A DNA stretch of 64,000 nucleotides from the NCBI RefSeq assembly GCF_014218355.1, contig NZ_AP023368.1, positions 996,001 through 1,060,000 of the forward strand. Reading direction: 5' to 3'. The notes below the pieces were generated by a model. It ran no database searches. It had not been told where the DNA came from and saw only the letters and a program-made list of their open reading frames with translations. A program made the position numbers and the translations under genes. Source of the stretch: Anaerocolumna chitinilytica (GTDB lineage: Bacteria; Bacillota; Clostridia; Lachnospirales; Lachnospiraceae). Shown in pieces: positions 16,040-25,062 of this stretch (position 1 is its first letter; every line of letters starts with the position of its first letter).

Positions 16040-17737
16040 ATGACGGAGGCGGATAGGTATAAAATAATCAGCAATGATTATACAGATATCCTGGCAGAAG
16101 GGTATGATAAGATTACGAATCTGATAAATTCGAATAAAACAGTTAATTCGATCAATAGTAATTATGCTGTGTATTATCTTCCGGCTTCAGAGCTGACAAT
16201 AGACAGTACCCAAAAATTTGGATATCAATACATACCAAAGTGCTATGGACTTATGAATATATCCAGTAATGAGGCATCCGGAGTGAGTAGAGTTCGTAGT
16301 GAACCGGGGCTTGAACTTAGGGGCCAGGGAGTGCTTGTCGGATTTATTGATACCGGAATAGAATATACTAATCCGGTGTTCCGGTATGCGGATGATACCA
16401 CGAGAATAGTTTCTATTTGGGATCAAGGGATAGACAGTGATAAGTACCCGAAAGATTTTTACTATGGCACAGAATATAGCCAATTGGAAATAAACACAGC
16501 CCTGCTTGCAAATGACCCTTATAGGGTAGTGCCAAGCCGGGATGAGAATGGACATGGTACAATGTTAGCGGGAATCGCTGCAGGAGGCGATGCAGTGGAT
16601 CCTCTTTTTTCAGGAGTTGCACCGGATACAGAAATTGTAGTAGTAAAGCTAAAAGAGGCGAAACAGAATATCAAGGATTTTTTTCGAATTCCTTCAGGAG
16701 TAGTATGCTATCAGGAAAATGACATCATGTTTGGCATTCAATATCTGGTTAATGTAGCTGAACAATTAGATCGTCCAATAGCTATTTGCATAGGTGTAGG
16801 TTCTTCTCAAGGTGCCCATGAAGGAGAAGGAGTTATCTGCCATTTTTTAAATGATATTTGTAAGATTCCGGGAAAAGCAATTGTGGTTGCCGGGGGGAAT
16901 GAGGGAAACACCAATCATCACTATTTTGGAGAGATTAATCCAAGTACGGATTTTGATGTGGTTTCACTGAATATAGGGAGTGATGAAAAAGGATTTACCA
17001 TGGAGTTATGGGGCTTTGCACCGAATATAGTTGCAGTAGATGTGTATGCACCGGAAGGAAGTCTTGTGGCAAAAATATCAGGAATCTTTCTGCAGAAAAG
17101 TACGCAGATAGTCAATTACAGAGGTTCCACTATTTATATTGATAATCAGTTCAGCGAGGAAAGGACCGGAAATCAGCTCATTATGGTACGGTTTCTTAAT
17201 CCAATATCCGGTGTATGGCGGTTTGTTGTTTCAGGAAGCGGTGATTTAATGCTGCGTTACCACGTTTGGCTTCCCATCAGCAATTTTCTTACGGCAGAAA
17301 CCTATTTCCTCAATGGAAATAAAGATACCACTTTATCAATACCTGCAAATACGCTTAATGCCCTGTCAATCTCCACCTATAACCACCAAAATCAAAGCCT
17401 CTATTATTACAGTGGAAGAGGGTTTACGAAAAGTGGAGGGCTAAAACCCGACGTTGCCGCACCGGGCGTTAATTTAACTGCACCATCTCTTGAGAACGGC
17501 TTTTATGATTCCACTGGAAGCAGTGAATCGGCAGCACATACGACAGGCGCGATTGCGTTATTATTAGAGTGGGGTATCTTACGTGGAAATATAACGAAAT
17601 TAAATAACATTCTCATTCGAAGAATTATCATAAATGGAGCAAGGCGTTTTCCGACCATCACTTATCCGGAACCCGGGTGGGGATTTGGTACGTTGGATAT
17701 CTATAGAGCTATCAGAAAGTATTATGAAGATGATTAG
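16040..17737 (+). CDS. S8 family serine peptidase, Csp-like
   Basis: The 565-residue subtilase has no signal peptide. The catalytic triad is Asp104 (VGFIDTGIEY), His172 (ENGHGTMLAG) and Ser495 (TGSSESAAHTTGA; the usual GTSxAxP is altered to GSSESAA but the serine is kept). The large insert between His and Ser and the closing ALLLEWG are features of the clostridial Csp-type germination proteases and their vegetative relatives. I chose the ATG at 16040 because GGAGGGG precedes it by five bases; upstream in-frame codons overlap the b5 gene. A spore-germination role is possible but no cortex hydrolase is nearby. Confidence 0.88.
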   Translation: MTEADRYKIISNDYTDILAEGYDKITNLINSNKTVNSINSNYAVYYLPASELTIDSTQKFGYQYIPKCYGLMNISSNEASGVSRVRSEPGLELRGQGVLVGFIDTGIEYTNPVFRYADDTTRIVSIWDQGIDSDKYPKDFYYGTEYSQLEINTALLANDPYRVVPSRDENGHGTMLAGIAAGGDAVDPLFSGVAPDTEIVVVKLKEAKQNIKDFFRIPSGVVCYQENDIMFGIQYLVNVAEQLDRPIAICIGVGSSQGAHEGEGVICHFLNDICKIPGKAIVVAGGNEGNTNHHYFGEINPSTDFDVVSLNIGSDEKGFTMELWGFAPNIVAVDVYAPEGSLVAKISGIFLQKSTQIVNYRGSTIYIDNQFSEERTGNQLIMVRFLNPISGVWRFVVSGSGDLMLRYHVWLPISNFLTAETYFLNGNKDTTLSIPANTLNALSISTYNHQNQSLYYYSGRGFTKSGGLKPDVAAPGVNLTAPSLENGFYDSTGSSESAAHTTGAIALLLEWGILRGNITKLNNILIRRIIINGARRFPTITYPEPGWGFGTLDIYRAIRKYYEDD

Positions 17738-17755
17738 AGGTAATTTGTAAAGAAA

Positions 17756-17785
17756 CGGAAAGCAGGTGATTGCTTTCCGCTTCTT
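17756..17785. terminator. Shared terminator between convergent genes
   Basis: A 9-bp perfect stem (17756-17764 with 17771-17779) lies between the subtilase and the minus-strand VOC gene. The downstream side is pyrimidine-rich rather than a clean T run. Confidence 0.65.
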
Positions 17786-17792
17786 TCCATCA

Positions 17793-18161
17793 TTAATTAT
17801 TGATATGTTCACTAAACTGAACGGTAAGCCCATTTGGATCCTTTACAAAAATAAAGCGGGTAGAAGGATTGGGCTGGATTGGACCTGCTATGATTGGAAC
17901 GTTCTTTTCCTCCAGTTTCTTCATCAATTCCTCCAAGGATTCTGTTGAAAAAGCAATGGAAATATCAGCTCCGAAGGTAACTGAAGCAGCAGCCTTGTTA
18001 CAGATTAATTCTAATTTTGTTTCACCAGAGCCTAAAAAAGCAATTTCGCGGTCGGGACCTGCCATAAACCGTTGGTCCAAAGGAAGTTCAGCGATTTCCT
18101 GATAAAAACGAAGAGATTCCTCCAAATTAATAACATTAACGGTACACCAGCTAAAATTCAT
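17793..18161 (-). CDS. VOC family protein (glyoxalase/bleomycin-resistance fold)
   Basis: The 122-residue protein has the two beta-alpha-beta-beta-beta halves of the vicinal oxygen chelate fold: WCTVNVINLEESLRFYQEIAELPLDQRF at the start, and IIAGPIQPNPSTRFIFVKDPNGLTVQFSEH at the end with the typical DPNGLxVxF motif. It could be a metal-dependent lyase, dioxygenase or binding protein. It has its own AGAGGT ribosome site and stands alone. Confidence 0.87.
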   Translation of the reverse strand: MNFSWCTVNVINLEESLRFYQEIAELPLDQRFMAGPDREIAFLGSGETKLELICNKAAASVTFGADISIAFSTESLEELMKKLEEKNVPIIAGPIQPNPSTRFIFVKDPNGLTVQFSEHINN

Positions 18162-18269
18162 ACCTTACCTCTTTCTTATATCAATTTTTCCTTGTTTGTA
18201 TAGTTAAATAAATTAGGAAATTATACTTATTATAATTCGAATGAGAAGCCTTTGCAAGGAGAGGATAAT

Positions 18270-18347
18270 ATGTATAAATATCACCGGAAGACTATTATAG
18301 CAGCATTTTACATCTGTATTAAGGCGAAGGTACAGGGAGCTTATTAG
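18270..18347 (+). CDS. Possible 25-residue peptide
   Basis: ATG follows AAGGAGAGG by five bases. The peptide is MYKYHRKTIIAAFYICIKAK plus VQGAY: cationic start, hydrophobic middle, cationic end. Such short frames arise by chance, and only the strong ribosome site supports it. Confidence 0.28.
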   Translation: MYKYHRKTIIAAFYICIKAKVQGAY

Positions 18348-18378
18348 AAGGGGATTTGAATTAGGAGGAAATATCTTC

Positions 18379-18407
18379 TTGATTTTGTAAAAAGGATATG
18401 GTATATT
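18379..18407 (+). promoter_or_regulatory. Possible promoter for the 40-residue peptide gene
   Basis: TTGATT (18379-18384) and TATATT (18402-18407) are spaced 17 bases. It lies about 80 bases ahead of the small ORF at 18488. Confidence 0.4.
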
Positions 18408-18487
18408 GTGGTTTATAATAGGGAGTAAATAATTAGTAATTTATTGGGGAGATAAAGACTGAGATTCCTGGGGAGGGAGCAAATAGT

Positions 18488-18610
18488 ATGTACTTTTTTC
18501 TAATACCTTATTACTTAGTCATAGGAATTGTTCTGTTCCAGTTGGCTGTCTACATTGGAAGAAAAATCTTCCGTTTTCATCGGCTCATCACCTGTCTGTC
18601 AAAGAAATGA
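18488..18610 (+). CDS. Possible 40-residue single-pass membrane peptide
   Basis: ATG lies 11 bases after GGGGAGG. The peptide starts MYFFLIPYYLVIGIVLFQLA (hydrophobic, one membrane pass) and ends in a basic tail with RKIFRFH and CLSKK. Membrane segment plus positive tail fits an inside C-terminus. It has no recognisable family. A promoter-like pair lies upstream. An overlapping 61-codon frame at 18528 has no ribosome site and is less likely. Confidence 0.38.
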   Translation: MYFFLIPYYLVIGIVLFQLAVYIGRKIFRFHRLITCLSKK

Positions 18611-18912
18611 AATCAACAAACTACTAGTAATCAATAACTTTTACAATATTTATATCTTTCTGTGTTCATTACCAACAAAATCTGCTGAAAAAAATCTCAT
18701 TCCGATCTTATAAATAATCTGAATCTGTAACAAAGAATCGAAATTATCCCAATCCTATTATTGTGTATATCAAAAATATATACTGATAAATTTATAAAAA
18801 ATAAATTTCAAAAGAAAATAATGAAAGAAATAGCTGTAGAAAGTTATTAGTAATAACTTGGACTTAAATCAGCAGTAAGGTTTAAAAAAATAAAAATAGG
18901 GGAGTTCTGCAA

Positions 18913-20157
18913 ATGAAAAAGAATAATACAGTAAAAAAGGGGATTAGCCTGGTAATTATACTAATTATGGCATTAAGTTTAGTAATACCTCAAAAACCAG
19001 TTGAGGCGGCCACAAACAGTAACATCAAAATTTATAATTTTATTAAACTTCTGGTACCGGCTGCAGGTATTGAGATTGATACATCACAGAGCAATCCATA
19101 TCTAAAAGCCGCTATGGATACAGGCATTGTGAAAGAAGGAGACTTTGAAGATTATAAAGCATATCTGACTCGAATAGATGCAGCCTTACTATTAAACAGA
19201 GCTGACGAATATATGCATGGTGATACAGTAGACAAAGATTTATTGCAGACTGTAATAGCAAAAAGAATTTCGGATATCAAAAAGATACCGGCAGGAAAAA
19301 GGGAAGCGGTGGCTAAGATTTATGCGAAAGGTTTTATAGTCGGAAAGAGCAATGGCATGTACGTACAGAACCGTTCCTTTAACGGGAATGATTATCTGGC
19401 TGCTGTCGATGCAAAAAAGGTCCTTGGGCTTTTAAAGAATGCCAAGGATAGAGCAAAGATTAGCCCGGATGGTCAGCTGATCAGGACAAAGAATCTTCCT
19501 AAAAATGCGAAGGATTATCCTTATATTCTGGAAGCTTTTCCAAACTCTTTTTATGAGATGAAGTTTAGTTATCAACGCGGAACGTATTCATGGAAGCCAG
19601 TAGAAGGTAAGGACTATGCAAGACCTGTAAGAGTGAAGGAAACAATGAGTAAATTGAATGTAGATGAAAATGGAATGTGTATATATGTTGATGAATGGAT
19701 AAAAAAAGTAGAAGATAACTTGAAATATAGGCTAAACGTAGATTTCAACACAATTGACAATAATTGGTTGAACAATCTTCGTAAAACATATTTTGTAGCT
19801 AATGTAGCATTATTAGATAAACAAAAAACTGATAGAATTAGGAATTATATAAAAATTGCCAAAGAAAGTAAAGTTATAATTAAAAGTTCTATTATTTCGG
19901 TTGAGCCTTCAACACTTTATACTTCTGATGGAGCATTTTTAGTTAGGTCATATATAAAATTCAAAATAACTTCTGAAAAAAACAAGCCTCAAGAAGATTT
20001 GTTTTTTGGTAATACACGTTTTGTTGACTTAGCAAAAAGTAAGTGGTTTGATGGAGTATATGATGTTGAATTATCAACAAAGAATATTGGTACTGATGGA
20101 AGTGATTATGCAATCATTGATGATACATTAAATGATTATTATTATAAAAGTAAATAA
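18913..20157 (+). CDS. Secreted protein with SLH-like N-terminal region
   Basis: The 414-residue protein begins with a signal peptide (MKKNNTVKKG, hydrophobic core, cut near VEAA at residue 33). Residues about 35-175 look like degenerate S-layer homology units (IKKIPAGKREAVAKIYAKGFIVGKSNG, then RSFNGNDYLAAVDAKKVLGLL), a wall-binding module. The C-terminal 230 residues are rich in charged and aromatic residues and match nothing I recognise. The next secreted gene starts 15 bases downstream, so the two probably work together at the cell surface. The start follows GGGGAG. Confidence 0.72.
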   Translation: MKKNNTVKKGISLVIILIMALSLVIPQKPVEAATNSNIKIYNFIKLLVPAAGIEIDTSQSNPYLKAAMDTGIVKEGDFEDYKAYLTRIDAALLLNRADEYMHGDTVDKDLLQTVIAKRISDIKKIPAGKREAVAKIYAKGFIVGKSNGMYVQNRSFNGNDYLAAVDAKKVLGLLKNAKDRAKISPDGQLIRTKNLPKNAKDYPYILEAFPNSFYEMKFSYQRGTYSWKPVEGKDYARPVRVKETMSKLNVDENGMCIYVDEWIKKVEDNLKYRLNVDFNTIDNNWLNNLRKTYFVANVALLDKQKTDRIRNYIKIAKESKVIIKSSIISVEPSTLYTSDGAFLVRSYIKFKITSEKNKPQEDLFFGNTRFVDLAKSKWFDGVYDVELSTKNIGTDGSDYAIIDDTLNDYYYKSK

Positions 20158-20172
20158 AGGAAAAAGGTACTA

Positions 20173-23100
20173 TTGGTTATGTATAAACGGTTTACAAAAA
20201 GTGGTGTACTAATAATCTTATTTCTTTTTTTATTGAGTATATTTAAACAGATTGTTTATGCTGTCAATACAGAAAATGGATACGGTGAAGAGATAAGATT
20301 TTATCCTGAAACAGGTGAGTTTAAATTTACAACGATAGATACAAAAGCATCATCTACAACCCGTTGGAAAACTGTGGGGTTTACTGTTCGAAAAGATGCA
20401 ACAGAGGGGCTTCCAAGAAAAAATAAAAATTATGCAATTTTAATGTTATCGGATGGAGAGATGCATGAAGAACCCTATGATTCAACGCATCTAAAGGTAA
20501 CTTTTACCTTTTCAAAAGAACAGGTAAATAAATCATTCAAAGGTACAAATTTAGATGATGTTATAGAAGGTGAAATTCTTTATTTTAATGGAATTTTTCA
20601 TGTTGTCCGGGGAGATAAGGAAGAAAATTATGACTATTGGGATTTAACAGGAACAAGTAGATCAATTGCAGATGCAGAATACTGGAACAATGTTAAAGAT
20701 TTTGCGGATAGGTTTGATAGGTGGTCGATATATAGTCCTGGACCATCAGAAAATCCCATAACAATAGAACGTCGTATATACAGCAATAACACCAGTACAG
20801 TCTACGACAGCACAGACTATCCCAAACAAACGAAAAATACCAGCTTTAAAACCTCCTGGACTAATGTAACTAATAAAATCAATACCAATGGAAAAGAGTA
20901 TTATCTCTATCGTTTATATTACATTAACCTCCGTGATCCAGCGATAATCTTGGGGAATCGTAAGACCAGTGTCAATCCTTACCTAACACCAGATGAGTAT
21001 AAGGACGCTCTAAGCTATTTAAGGGACAGGGATTATACGGTAAAAGATAAAGGGCTAAAGATTGTAGCTATGTATCGCAGATTTACTGAAAAACCAACAG
21101 CAACTGAAAGTACCATGGTAAGAGAATTTGAGACCATAGATCCTACAGCTGTCATAAAAGCAGATAGTAGAGGGAATGAAGCTTTTGATGTCCTTGAGGG
21201 AATACCAGGTACAGAAAGTCTTTATGCCAATATTATAACAAGTAAGTACCTATCCGGTTATATATTCATAAAGAAGGAGGGTAAAAAATTATATCCGGTA
21301 ACGGTTACAAAGACTTATACTCTAACTTGGAAAGATAAAGGGGAAAAGGGGAAACCGGATATACCTCATACCGTTGTCAGAGCCGTGCCCAAAACATATT
21401 ACATAGAGCGGAAGTATTCTTATTGGTACATTGATTACCTTGGGATATATGGTATCGATAAGGCGATTATGAAGAATGATGCCCTTCCAGGCGGTAACCT
21501 TACAATTACTCCTTACGGTTATACGGCACCTATCGTGAGCTATACGAATTCTACTTCAGAATCTGTACATTTAATTGAACCTACTATCAAAACACCTGCA
21601 CCTTTGTTCGGCTCCATAGATGGAGGGTACTCCGAACCGTCCGTACCGAACGAAGATTTCAAATCATTTGCTGAAGCGGCTGTTGAAAAGATTCGTTGTA
21701 AAAATGATAAGCTGATTATCAATGGATTAACAATAATGTCAGATGTCAAAAAAGAAGAAGCAGCGGATATCCCTCTAGCTATTCCGGAAGGTACCGAAGA
21801 GGTAGGAGATAATGTATTGTATAAGTCCAATCTTGTGATACCTGGTACAAAGGCAAATGGAGAGTATGAAAGCTCCGGTGCTGTTATCTATAAACCCGTT
21901 GTTAATATCAGCAATAGTGAGTCCATGGAAGTGGATACCGAGTATGAGATAGATGATATCAATCCGGTAATTGTTCACACACCGGTGGTTTGTGATGGTA
22001 TGGTACAAGATAATCGTAGTGACAATCAAATGATAACGCCGGATGCTGTAAGAGCTTCGCTGGTTTTGGACAGGCCCTTTTATGTTACTCTTCCCACTAT
22101 AGGAAGTCACAGGGATATTCTTGGCTATGGATACCGGGATTACGGCAAATACTTTGCGAGCCGGCAGGTCAAATTCGCATTTGATACCTATAAAGGCAGC
22201 TCTACTGCTGGGATATTTATTCCAAAGAACACATGGACCAGCGTCTCAGAAAATACACTTTTTTTCCTGCCTACTTGGGTTCCTGAGGGCAGATATGAAA
22301 TCCGATTTCGGAGTACTGCGATTAATGCCGCTGCAAATGATGGAACAGAAGCCACTGAAACTCTTGCAAACTTAAATCTAAATAATTATGCGGCGGAAGA
22401 TAGCACTATCGTGCAAATATCCGGAAGAATCTATGGTCTGAACATTTATGATGTAACAGACTATCCAATATGGGAAAAGGTATTTCGTCTTCCCAATTCT
22501 CTCAAATTAACAGGTTTTCATTATACATTAGGGACAAAGAATCAGAATGGGGAAAGCAATGGGCAGAACCCAAGATATACCATCACTATGGTTAACGGAA
22601 GTCATCCGGACTATAAAACAAAAGGGATCTTAAAGACGGGTTATATGACGAGGTTTTCACTTACTACTGTTGGAAGTATGGCAGACAGTGACGACTATGT
22701 ACGTATCCGGCCAAAGTTCTATTTTGTAGATAAGAATGGGAAGCATCGCCAGGAAGTGGATGTCTACTATACCGAAAGTTTTAAGGGAAAAGAGCATTTG
22801 CTTGTGAAAATGGGAAGTAATCTGGATTTGGAAAATGATAAATCCCTTAAAACCGGTGACCCTTATCTTGGAATCCCCGGTAATGAACTAGAAAGAACTG
22901 CTTACTATGAAGGAATCCCCCTAACAAAATGGAAGGCCCAAATCAAGAAAGTATATAATTTTCTTAATATAATGATACCCTTTTCTCTTCGAACATTCAT
23001 TGGATTTCTAACTCCAGTTCCTCAAACTGTGACTGAAAAACAAATAGCCTCCAGCGTACAGCGCTGGTATGGCGAATACTATCTCCCTGCCGAAGTTCAT

Positions 23101-23421
23101 CTTACACCGAAAGATTTTGATGTTATGACATATTCCCTTCATCATGGAGGAGTAAACTATCATGAGGATTTCTGGTTAGACGAAGGGTATATAATTATCA
23201 ATTTTGATATCACCACAGTAAAAGACGGCATTCCTAACTTAAGCTATATCAATCCAGAAAACAGTGGGAAGGGTTACTGTAATATGTGGAAGAGAGAAGG
23301 ATTCCAATACCGGAAGACCAGTTATCCGAGTGTTGATTTTGAATTCCAGGATGGTGATTATGTTATGTATTATGCCAATCATAGTGTTCAGGAAGATTAT
23401 AAATCCTCCGGAACCCACTAG
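20173..23421 (+). CDS. Large secreted protein of unknown function
   Basis: The 1082-residue protein has a hydrophobic signal-like N-terminus (SGVLIILFLFLLSIFKQ). The mature part is rich in Tyr, Thr, Asp and beta-strand patterns, with no catalytic motif, repeat or LPxTG sorting signal that I can see. The C-terminal 200 residues include a WYGEYYLPAEVHLTPKDF segment. The start could be the TTG at 20173 (AAAGG five bases ahead) or the ATG at 20179. It forms a pair with the SLH-like gene. It may belong to an uncharacterised clostridial surface family; I do not assign a function. Confidence 0.75.
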   Translation: MVMYKRFTKSGVLIILFLFLLSIFKQIVYAVNTENGYGEEIRFYPETGEFKFTTIDTKASSTTRWKTVGFTVRKDATEGLPRKNKNYAILMLSDGEMHEEPYDSTHLKVTFTFSKEQVNKSFKGTNLDDVIEGEILYFNGIFHVVRGDKEENYDYWDLTGTSRSIADAEYWNNVKDFADRFDRWSIYSPGPSENPITIERRIYSNNTSTVYDSTDYPKQTKNTSFKTSWTNVTNKINTNGKEYYLYRLYYINLRDPAIILGNRKTSVNPYLTPDEYKDALSYLRDRDYTVKDKGLKIVAMYRRFTEKPTATESTMVREFETIDPTAVIKADSRGNEAFDVLEGIPGTESLYANIITSKYLSGYIFIKKEGKKLYPVTVTKTYTLTWKDKGEKGKPDIPHTVVRAVPKTYYIERKYSYWYIDYLGIYGIDKAIMKNDALPGGNLTITPYGYTAPIVSYTNSTSESVHLIEPTIKTPAPLFGSIDGGYSEPSVPNEDFKSFAEAAVEKIRCKNDKLIINGLTIMSDVKKEEAADIPLAIPEGTEEVGDNVLYKSNLVIPGTKANGEYESSGAVIYKPVVNISNSESMEVDTEYEIDDINPVIVHTPVVCDGMVQDNRSDNQMITPDAVRASLVLDRPFYVTLPTIGSHRDILGYGYRDYGKYFASRQVKFAFDTYKGSSTAGIFIPKNTWTSVSENTLFFLPTWVPEGRYEIRFRSTAINAAANDGTEATETLANLNLNNYAAEDSTIVQISGRIYGLNIYDVTDYPIWEKVFRLPNSLKLTGFHYTLGTKNQNGESNGQNPRYTITMVNGSHPDYKTKGILKTGYMTRFSLTTVGSMADSDDYVRIRPKFYFVDKNGKHRQEVDVYYTESFKGKEHLLVKMGSNLDLENDKSLKTGDPYLGIPGNELERTAYYEGIPLTKWKAQIKKVYNFLNIMIPFSLRTFIGFLTPVPQTVTEKQIASSVQRWYGEYYLPAEVHLTPKDFDVMTYSLHHGGVNYHEDFWLDEGYIIINFDITTVKDGIPNLSYINPENSGKGYCNMWKREGFQYRKTSYPSVDFEFQDGDYVMYYANHSVQEDYKSSGTH

Positions 23422-23597
23422 ATATCATAATCCTTATCTAGTATAGAAAATGTCAATCTGGAGCTCTCAATATTAAGTTCGTATATTGAGAGCCTCAGAA
23501 AATTCACTCTTCCTGTGTCTCTAAATAGTTGATTTCGCCGAACTCCCGGAGTTTTCGTAACGGGGGAATATAGTACATTGTAGAAGAAAAAAATCTC

Positions 23598-23626
23598 TTG
23601 ACAAATAACACTAATCCATTTATTAT
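23598..23626 (+). promoter_or_regulatory. Promoter of the T-box leader
   Basis: TTGACA (23598-23603) and TATTAT (23621-23626) are spaced 17 bases, about 20 bases ahead of the leader RNA. Confidence 0.75.
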
Positions 23627-23644
23627 AAAATCATAAATTAGCAA

Positions 23645-23893
23645 AACCGTTGAGAAAGAGGAGTAGGCAATTGGATTTCATTTCAGAGAGCCCTTATTGG
23701 TGGAAGAGGGTATGAAGACATATGCTGAATGGGCTTTCGAGGGCAACCCGAAGTAATAGTAGGCGTTGACGGCGACCATAGTCGTTATCAGTATGGCATA
23801 TATGTTGGTATATGAGAAAGTGGACTTTTTGTCAAATTGAGTGGTACCGCGGATTAATATTCGTCTCAAGTTATTATAACTTGAGGCTTTTTT
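23645..23893 (+). ncRNA. T-box riboswitch leader
   Basis: In order: the AGTA motif of stem I (23662-23665), the AGAGAG box (23685-23690), GGTG further on, stem III (GACGGCGAC with GTCGTTATC, around 23768-23788), the T-box sequence GTGGTACCGCGG (23841-23852) and a terminator. The T-box binds uncharged tRNA to allow read-through. The specifier should lie around 23735-23750 (GAGGGCAACCCGAAG) but I could not fix it; no clear TGG stands there, although the transporter resembles TrpXYZ. Between the terminator and the gene at 24048, about 150 bases show nothing else. Confidence 0.9.
23865..23893 (+). terminator. T-box-controlled terminator
   Basis: A near-perfect palindrome (23865-23885) is followed by GC and seven T. 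The T-box sequence upstream can pair in the competing antiterminator. Confidence 0.88.
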
Positions 23894-24047
23894 TATGTCC
23901 AAAATGATAAAAAACCCTTATCTGCTTTCGTTAACAGTTACTTATCAACCAAGGTTGCCAACACAGCCTGCAATAGATCACACACATGTTTAATCCTGGG
24001 AAATCCTAGGTGCATCGTGAAGTGAATTAGAAAGGGCATGGTTTTTT

Positions 24048-25043
24048 ATGAAAAGAAAAATTGCTGGAATGATTGTTTTGGTACTTATGATGAGTATGTT
24101 TGGCGCGTGCAGTAAAGGAAGCAACAAAGATATGATAACAATTGGAATCGGCCAGTATGCAGAGCACCCTTCACTTGATAATTGCAGGGAAGGTTTCCTG
24201 GCAGGGTTAAAAAGTGAAGGTTATGAAGAAGGAAAGAATATCAAAGTTGAATATGAGAATGCTCAGGCTGACAATTCACTGGCCGGACAGATTACAGATG
24301 GTTTTGTTTCTAAGAAGGTCGCTTTGATCTGTGCCATTGCAACTCCCATGGCACAAAGTGCTTATGGTGCTGCCAAAGATACGGATATACCGGTAATTTT
24401 TACCGCGGTAACAGATCCGATTTTAGCAAAATTAGCGAAGGACGATAAGACCCCGGTTGGGAATATAACTGGAACAAGCGATAAACTTCCCGTAGAAGAA
24501 CAGCTAAAAATGATCCGTAAGATACTTCCGGAAGCTAAGAAAATCGGAATCCTTTACAATACCGGTGAAGTAAATTCTGTATCTGCCATCGAGGAGTATA
24601 AAGCCTTAGCAGGGAATTATGGTTTTGAAATCGTAGAAAGCGGAATCACCGCAACAGCGGATATCCCACTTGCAACGGATAATATATTAACAAAAGTAGA
24701 TTGCATTAATAATCTTACGGATAATACGGTAGTAAGCTCTCTGCCTCTAATCTTAAAAAAAGCAGCAGAGAAAAAGATTCCCGTCTTTGGCAGTGAAGTA
24801 GAACAGGTAAAATCAGGTTGCTTGGCTACAGTCGGCATTGACTATTATGACCTTGGAGTTAAGACCGGTAAGATGGCAGCACAGGTTTTAAAGGGAGAGA
24901 AAAAAGCATCTGATATGAACTTTGAAATAATAGACAAGGCAGCCTTTTATGGAAATAGTGCCGTTGCTAAAAATCTTGGAATTGATTTACCAAAAGACCT
25001 TACTGATACAGCAGGAGAAATGTTTGATTCCATAGCTGAATAG
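24048..25043 (+). CDS. ABC transporter substrate-binding lipoprotein, TrpX-like
   Basis: The 331-residue lipoprotein has lipobox FGAC (Cys at 21). The mature part is the ABC-substrate-binding family seen in TrpX (IGIGQYAEHPSLDNCREGFLAGLKSEGY, then DIPVIFTAVTDPILAKL, VGNITGTSD and CLATVGIDYYDLGVKTGKMAAQVLKGEK). It would bring an amino acid or related small ligand to the permease 19 bases downstream. The T-box leader ties expression to charging of one tRNA, supporting an amino-acid substrate. Confidence 0.9.
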   Translation: MKRKIAGMIVLVLMMSMFGACSKGSNKDMITIGIGQYAEHPSLDNCREGFLAGLKSEGYEEGKNIKVEYENAQADNSLAGQITDGFVSKKVALICAIATPMAQSAYGAAKDTDIPVIFTAVTDPILAKLAKDDKTPVGNITGTSDKLPVEEQLKMIRKILPEAKKIGILYNTGEVNSVSAIEEYKALAGNYGFEIVESGITATADIPLATDNILTKVDCINNLTDNTVVSSLPLILKKAAEKKIPVFGSEVEQVKSGCLATVGIDYYDLGVKTGKMAAQVLKGEKKASDMNFEIIDKAAFYGNSAVAKNLGIDLPKDLTDTAGEMFDSIAE

Positions 25044-25062
25044 ACAATAGAAAGGGAATAAA

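Larger units (their letters stand above)
18162..18912. other. 750-base gap with only very small possible genes
   Basis: No ORF over 65 codons here looks real. I see two short reading frames with good ribosome sites (18270-18347 and 18488-18610) and one promoter-like pair. The AT-rich stretch from 18611 to 18912 shows nothing except the ribosome site of the next gene. Confidence 0.6.

Noticed and set aside
18528..18713. 61-codon frame in the 18 kb gap
   Set aside because: No ribosome site, and it overlaps a better-supported 40-codon membrane-type frame.
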